This document shows positions 6,527-8,120 of a stretch of DNA of 8,120 bases, piece by piece. The DNA comes from Chlamydiota bacterium (GTDB taxonomy: Bacteria > Chlamydiota > Chlamydiia > Chlamydiales > JAJFMK01), in the NCBI GenBank assembly GCA_021772215.1, contig JAJFMK010000009.1:1-8120 (forward strand), written 5' to 3'. The translations under genes were made by a program, and so were the position numbers. The notes beneath the pieces were generated by a model. It worked only from the letters and a program-made list of their open reading frames with translations. It searched no databases and had not been told where the DNA came from. Position 1 is the stretch's first letter, and the number at the start of each line of letters is the position of its first letter.

Positions 6527-7516
6527 ATGTTTACAGATCGGGTTGTGGTGTCACTTCGTGCTGGGAAGGGGGGAAACGGCGTCGTCGCTTGGCGCCGTGA
6601 AAAATATATCCCTAAAGGGGGACCTACCGGCGGCAACGGCGGCTTTGGCGGCTCCGTCATCATAGAGAGCTGCGACCAAATCCCCTCCCTCGATTATTAT
6701 CGCAACAGACGTCTGATGAAAGCTGAAAATGGGGCTCAAGGCGGTCCCAACCAGCGCCAAGGACGGCGCGGCCAACCTCTCATCCTCAAAGTACCTCTAG
6801 GAACCCTCGTCAAAGATCGTGAGACCAACGAAATTCTCCATGACTTCGAAATAAGTGGCGAGCGCTTTGAAATCTGCAAAGGGGGCAAAGGCGGCCTCGG
6901 AAATGCTTTCTTTAAATCATCGACAAACCAGGCGCCCAATAAGTGTACCCCTGGCAAACCTGGCCAAGAGCATGAAGTAGAGCTGGAGCTGAAGCTGATC
7001 GCCGATGTGGGACTGGTCGGCTTCCCCAACGCCGGAAAATCGACCCTCATCAACACTCTCGCGCGCGGCCGCGCTAAAGTGGGCGCCTACCCCTTCACCA
7101 CACTCTTCCCCAACCTCGGCTTCATCGAAAAGCCCAACCTCGATCGCATCTGGCTCGCCGATATTCCTGGAATCATCAAAGGTGCCAGCGCAGACCGCGG
7201 CCTAGGCCTAGAATTTTTACGCCACATCGAAAGAACTAAGCTGATCCTCTATCTTCTCGACGCCTCCGGCATCGATGGCCGCAATCCGGCCGATGATTTT
7301 GAGGTGCTCCGTAGCGAGCTCTCCAGCTACTCCGACGAAATCAAAAATCGTCCCTTCCTCGTCGTCCTCAATAAGATCGACGACGATGCCAGCAAAGAGC
7401 ATATCGAAGCGTTCTTCACCCGCTTTCCTCAACTCAAAGGTGAAGCTCTTCAAATCAGCGCTATCATCGAAGAGGGCTTTGAAGAGTTGAAATCCACCCT
7501 CTGTAAAATTCTCTAA
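6527..7516 (+). CDS. obg: Obg family GTPase (ribosome-associated, CgtA/ObgE)
   Basis: This is a P-loop GTPase that in bacteria binds the 50S subunit and acts in its assembly and in growth control. Residues 1-158 form the glycine-rich Obg fold (RAGKGGNGVVAWRREKYIPK at 11-30, GGPTGGNGGFGGS at 31-43). The G domain shows G1 GFPNAGKS (165-172), G2 threonines in YPFTTLFPN (188-196), G3 DIPG (212-215), G4 NKID (282-285) and G5 SAI (311-313). In G3 the common DIPGLIEGA reads DIPGIIKGA, a Glu to Lys change. The protein ends at 329, right after the G domain, so the OCT domain found in many Obg proteins is absent. The start is fixed by alignment to the family N-terminus. No Shine-Dalgarno sequence precedes it; the upstream bases are terminator. 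The second half uses strikingly many C-ending codons. Synteny with rplU and rpmA is typical. Confidence 0.96.
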   Translation: MFTDRVVVSLRAGKGGNGVVAWRREKYIPKGGPTGGNGGFGGSVIIESCDQIPSLDYYRNRRLMKAENGAQGGPNQRQGRRGQPLILKVPLGTLVKDRETNEILHDFEISGERFEICKGGKGGLGNAFFKSSTNQAPNKCTPGKPGQEHEVELELKLIADVGLVGFPNAGKSTLINTLARGRAKVGAYPFTTLFPNLGFIEKPNLDRIWLADIPGIIKGASADRGLGLEFLRHIERTKLILYLLDASGIDGRNPADDFEVLRSELSSYSDEIKNRPFLVVLNKIDDDASKEHIEAFFTRFPQLKGEALQISAIIEEGFEELKSTLCKIL

Positions 7517-7520
7517 CTTT

Positions 7521-7575
7521 TTTATAAAATCGCATTCCTGTAAACTGCAAAAAAAGCGAGGTGTGATTTTATGGA
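7521..7575 (+). promoter_or_regulatory. Inverted repeat enclosing the gnd RBS and start codon
   Basis: ATAAAATC (7524-7531) is the exact reverse complement of GATTTTAT (7565-7572). In RNA the stem extends to 11 pairs with two U-G wobbles and one U-A (7521-7523 with 7573-7575). The loop of 33 bases holds the gnd Shine-Dalgarno GAGG (7558-7561), and the right arm covers ATG 7571. It could limit gnd translation, but the stem is almost all A-U and weak. No terminator hairpin was found in this gap. Confidence 0.4.
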
Positions 7576-8120
7576 TGCGATGGCAAGTTTTGGATTGATT
7601 GGTTTGGCAGTGATGGGGCAAAACTTAGCCCTCAACATCCAAGATCACGACTATAAGGTGGCGGTCTTTAACCGCACCACGAGTAAAGTGGACGCCTTTT
7701 TAGAGGGTCCTGCCAAAAATAGCGGTATCATCGGAACTCACTCTATTGAAGAGCTTGTTGCTAAAGTTGAAAGACCGCGCAAGATCATGATGATGGTCAA
7801 GGCGGGCGCTCCTGTCGATGAGCTGATCGGCGAAATCCTTCCCCACCTCGATGAGGGCGATATTTTAATCGATGGCGGCAACAGCCTCTACACAGACACC
7901 AACCGCCGCACCGAAGATTTAGCTAAAAAGGGTATCCTCTACATCGGCGTCGGCATCTCCGGCGGTGAAGAGGGCGCCAGGCATGGCCCCTCGATGATGC
8001 CAGGAGGCAACCCCGACGCCTGGCCTACTGTGAAACCAATCTTCCAGGCGATCGCTGCCAAAGCTGACAACGGCGAGCCCTGCTGCGACTGGGTCGGTAT
8101 CGGCGGCGCCGGACACTTCG
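7571..8120 (+). CDS. gnd: 6-phosphogluconate dehydrogenase, decarboxylating, 5' part
   Basis: The enzyme oxidises 6-phosphogluconate to ribulose 5-phosphate and CO2 with NADP in the oxidative pentose phosphate pathway, in the cytosol. The 183 visible residues run unbroken to the edge. They show the Rossmann motif GLIGLAVMGQNLALN (8-22), NRT (34-36) where the NADP 2'-phosphate is bound, MMVKAG (74-79), IDGGNS (100-105), and the family signature GVGISGGEEGARHGPSMMPG (126-145) with the substrate-binding Ser-Gly-Gly. The window ends at GGAGHF, two residues before the expected catalytic Lys. ATG 7571 is chosen because GAGG lies 9 bases upstream; ATG 7580 in frame is an alternative. It follows obg by 54 bases on the same strand. 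Family length is about 470-480, so roughly 60 percent is missing. Confidence 0.96.
   Translation, partial: MDAMASFGLIGLAVMGQNLALNIQDHDYKVAVFNRTTSKVDAFLEGPAKNSGIIGTHSIEELVAKVERPRKIMMMVKAGAPVDELIGEILPHLDEGDILIDGGNSLYTDTNRRTEDLAKKGILYIGVGISGGEEGARHGPSMMPGGNPDAWPTVKPIFQAIAAKADNGEPCCDWVGIGGAGHF

Noticed and set aside
7517..7530. T-run after the obg stop codon as a terminator
   Set aside because: No hairpin precedes the T-run, so an intrinsic terminator is not supported.
7517..7545. TATAAA and TGTAAA as -10 boxes for gnd
   Set aside because: Neither has a credible -35 box at 16-18 bases.
7217..7621. 134-residue minus-strand frame across the obg-gnd junction
   Set aside because: It is antisense to the obg G domain and gnd start, both well supported, and shows no family features or clear ribosome binding site.

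Overview
The window looks like a piece of bacterial chromosome with balanced base composition. It is most reminiscent of an environmental member of the Chlamydiota (a Chlamydia-like intracellular bacterium). The evidence is a short Obg without a C-terminal OCT domain, the rplU-rpmA-obg order, and a very long lineage-specific reading frame of the sort common in amoeba-associated chlamydiae. This placement is an inference from protein style, not from a marker gene, and I hold it at moderate-to-low confidence.

Left part (1 to about 5789, minus strand): a two-gene unit. The upstream gene (5789 to 4863) has the fold of an NAD-dependent D-2-hydroxyacid dehydrogenase, but each catalytic position I can align (Arg, Glu, His) is replaced and the nucleotide-binding glycine motif is altered, so it looks like a pseudoenzyme. 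Forty bases downstream a GTG opens a reading frame that stays open for 1,607 codons and leaves the window at base 1. I do not recognise this giant protein with confidence. It is mostly helical, with a coiled coil near the N-terminus, a beta-rich stretch around residues 1030-1290 and a TPR-like helical pair around 1308-1345. A good sigma70-type promoter (TATAAT) for it lies in the small gap, and a 10-bp tandem duplication carries its Shine-Dalgarno sequence and start codon.

Centre (5790-5878): a short divergent intergenic region with a well-formed promoter (TTGATT-17-TATATT) and a strong ribosome binding site for rplU.

Right part (5879-8120, plus strand): rplU (L21), rpmA (L27), obg (ribosome-associated GTPase) and the 5' part of gnd (6-phosphogluconate dehydrogenase), which is cut by the window edge. 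The first three form a conserved ribosome-biogenesis cluster. A perfect terminator hairpin has the rpmA stop codon in its loop, so a ribosome finishing L27 should sit on it. The following obg start has no Shine-Dalgarno sequence. Together these suggest that translation of L27 controls read-through into, and translation of, obg. The obg-gnd gap contains an inverted repeat that could enclose the gnd ribosome binding site and cover its start codon.

No tRNA, rRNA, CRISPR array, insertion sequence or phage gene was seen. No stretch longer than about 90 bases lacks a gene.
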